Shown here: positions 63,281-64,000 of the stretch, one piece after another
Layout: each line of letters starts with the position of its first letter
Position numbering within the stretch: position 1 is the first letter of the stretch
Source of the DNA: Rossellomorea aquimaris
GTDB taxonomy: Bacteria; Bacillota; Bacilli; Bacillales; Bacillaceae_B
DNA length: 64,000 bases
Reading direction: 5' to 3'
Assembly: GCF_020171925.1 (NCBI RefSeq)
Contig: NZ_JAIVAR010000007.1
Coordinates: 118,617 to 182,616, forward strand
Program-made: the position numbers and the translations under genes
The notes under the pieces: model-generated
The model's database searches: none
What the model saw: only the letters and a program-made list of their open reading frames with translations
What the model was told of the DNA's origin: nothing

Positions 63281-63661
63281 ATGGAAACAATGGGTCGTCA
63301 TGTAATCTCAGAACTATGGGGTTGCGATTTTGAAAAGCTAAATGATGTAGTGGGAATTGAAAAAACATTTGTAGATGCTGCACTGAAATCAGGTGCTGAA
63401 GTCCGTGAGGTAGCCTTTCACAAATTCGCTCCTCAAGGTGTAAGTGGAGTCGTGATCATTTCTGAATCACACTTAACAATCCACAGCTTTCCTGAACATG
63501 GTTATGCTAGTATTGATGTATACACGTGCGGTGATTTAGACCCTAATATCGCAGCGGAATATATTGCTGACGCTCTTGGTGCAGATACTCGTGAAACAAT
63601 CGAGTTGCCTAGGGGTATGGGTCCGGTCCAAGTGAAAAAATCACAGGCTCAGGCACTTTAA
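63281..63661 (+). CDS. speD: S-adenosylmethionine decarboxylase proenzyme
   Basis: A 126-residue class 1B SAM decarboxylase (SpeH type) for spermidine synthesis. It self-cleaves between Glu62 and Ser63 in [16 protein letters not shown] to make the pyruvoyl group. His68 and Cys83 (YTCG), needed for processing and catalysis, are present at the standard positions. AAAGGGGGAAA precedes the ATG. It follows gapB, as in B. subtilis. Confidence 0.96.
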   Translation: METMGRHVISELWGCDFEKLNDVVGIEKTFVDAALKSGAEVREVAFHKFAPQGVSGVVIISESHLTIHSFPEHGYASIDVYTCGDLDPNIAAEYIADALGADTRETIELPRGMGPVQVKKSQAQAL

Positions 63662-63674
63662 TAGAGATACCGAT

Positions 63675-63706
63675 AAGGGATGCATGATATGTGCATCCCT
63701 TTTTTG
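63675..63706 (+). terminator. speD terminator
   Basis: AAGGGATGCA (63675-63684) pairs perfectly with TGCATCCCTT (63692-63701), then TTTT. Confidence 0.92.
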
Positions 63707-63760
63707 ATGGTTTTTTAGAAGAGAGTCCGGTGTTGTGGGCCTTGTTAGGCTGGGGGATGC

Positions 63761-63890
63761 GGGTTATCTTCGGATTTTTTGTTTTATCTTCCAAAATCGA
63801 GATTTATCTGCCGTTTTTTCGTTTTATCTTCCAAAATCGAGATTTATCTTCCGTTTTTACGTTTTATCTGCCAAAAATCCAAATTTATTA
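63761..63890. repeat. Tandem array, exact 20-bp period
   Basis: Six full units in register from 63761, for example GTTTTATCTTCCAAAATCGA (63781 and 63821), GATTTATCTGCCGTTTTTTC (63801) and GATTTATCTTCCGTTTTTAC (63841), ending in a partial unit. Two unit types alternate, making a 40-bp higher-order repeat. Confidence 0.88.
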
Positions 63891-63892
63891 AA

Positions 63893-64000
63893 GTTAGTCT
63901 AAAAAGTGGACACACCAAAATGATAATTCGTACACTATAACTATCATTAAAAAGGACGTGTTCACTATGGGAAAGCACCATTCAAATGAGTATCGGGAAT
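63893..64000 (+). mobile_element. Left edge of a probable IS3-type insertion sequence
   Basis: GTTAGTCTAAAAAGTGGACA looks like a terminal repeat of IS3-family elements, and an ORF begins at ATG 63967 (MGKHHSNEYRE), resembling the first residues of IS3-type OrfA proteins. The element runs out of the window; no right end or target duplication can be checked. Confidence 0.55.
63967..64000 (+). CDS. Transposase OrfA, N-terminal fragment
   Basis: Only 11 complete codons are in the window (MGKHHSNEYRE). AAAGGA lies about 11 bases upstream. Similar openings occur in helix-turn-helix OrfA proteins of IS3-family elements in bacilli. The call depends on the missing part. Confidence 0.5.
   Translation, partial: MGKHHSNEYRE

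Overview
The window is a stretch of a low-to-moderate GC, endospore-forming Firmicute chromosome of the Bacillaceae. Gene order follows the Bacillus subtilis yt region closely: refZ, hisJ, ezrA, braB, nifZ, thiI, sspA, ytcI, ytcJ, ppnKB, sppA, yteJ, ytfI, ytfJ, tpx, ytxK, ackA, argGH, ald, ytkL, ytoI, ytpI, nrnA, ytrIH, dnaE, ytsJ, accDA, pfkA, pyk, fxsA, ytvI, citZ, icd, mdh, phoPR, polA, mutM, ytaF, coaE, gapB, speD. Sporulation genes (a small acid-soluble protein, ytfJ, ytrH, ytrI, ytaF, ytvI) confirm a spore former. The genus cannot be fixed by eye. A marine or soil Bacillus sensu lato such as Rossellomorea would fit, but that is only a guess.

Layout. 0-8 kb: division and chromosome capture (refZ, ezrA), the last step but one of histidine synthesis (hisJ), branched-chain amino acid uptake (braB), tRNA thiolation (nifZ-thiI) and a spore-core SASP with a clear sigma-G promoter. 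8-19 kb: acyl-CoA synthetase, amidohydrolase, EamA transporter, NAD kinase, signal peptide peptidase, the ytfIJ forespore pair, thiol peroxidase and a methyltransferase-like protein. 19-29 kb: overflow and nitrogen metabolism (ackA with a perfect cre, argGH with ARG boxes, ald with a cre-like palindrome). 29-34 kb: small conserved proteins, nrnA and the sigma-E pair ytrHI. 34-45 kb: dnaE, malic enzyme, a GntR regulator, accDA, pfkA and pyk, forming a malate/pyruvate/malonyl-CoA block. 45-51 kb: the citZ-icd-mdh TCA branch. 51-60 kb: phoPR, an inserted hflKC pair, polA and mutM. 60-64 kb: ytaF, coaE, gluconeogenic gapB with a CcpN-like site, speD, and the edge of a probable IS3-type element.

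The coding content is ordinary, so most of the interest is between genes. (1) A family of about 115-130 bp nested palindromes has four copies and two remnants. The paired arms change together between copies, so structure is being kept. (2) A four-repeat PhoP box at exact 11-bp spacing lies downstream of phoR. It has a -10 and then a terminator, which predicts a very short phosphate-regulated transcript. (3) The hflKC pair between phoR and polA has its own sigma-W-like promoter. (4) Two intergenic arrays repeat with a 20-bp period and alternate two unit types. (5) Candidate structured leaders precede speD, coaE and citZ. I see no phage, CRISPR array, rRNA or tRNA gene.
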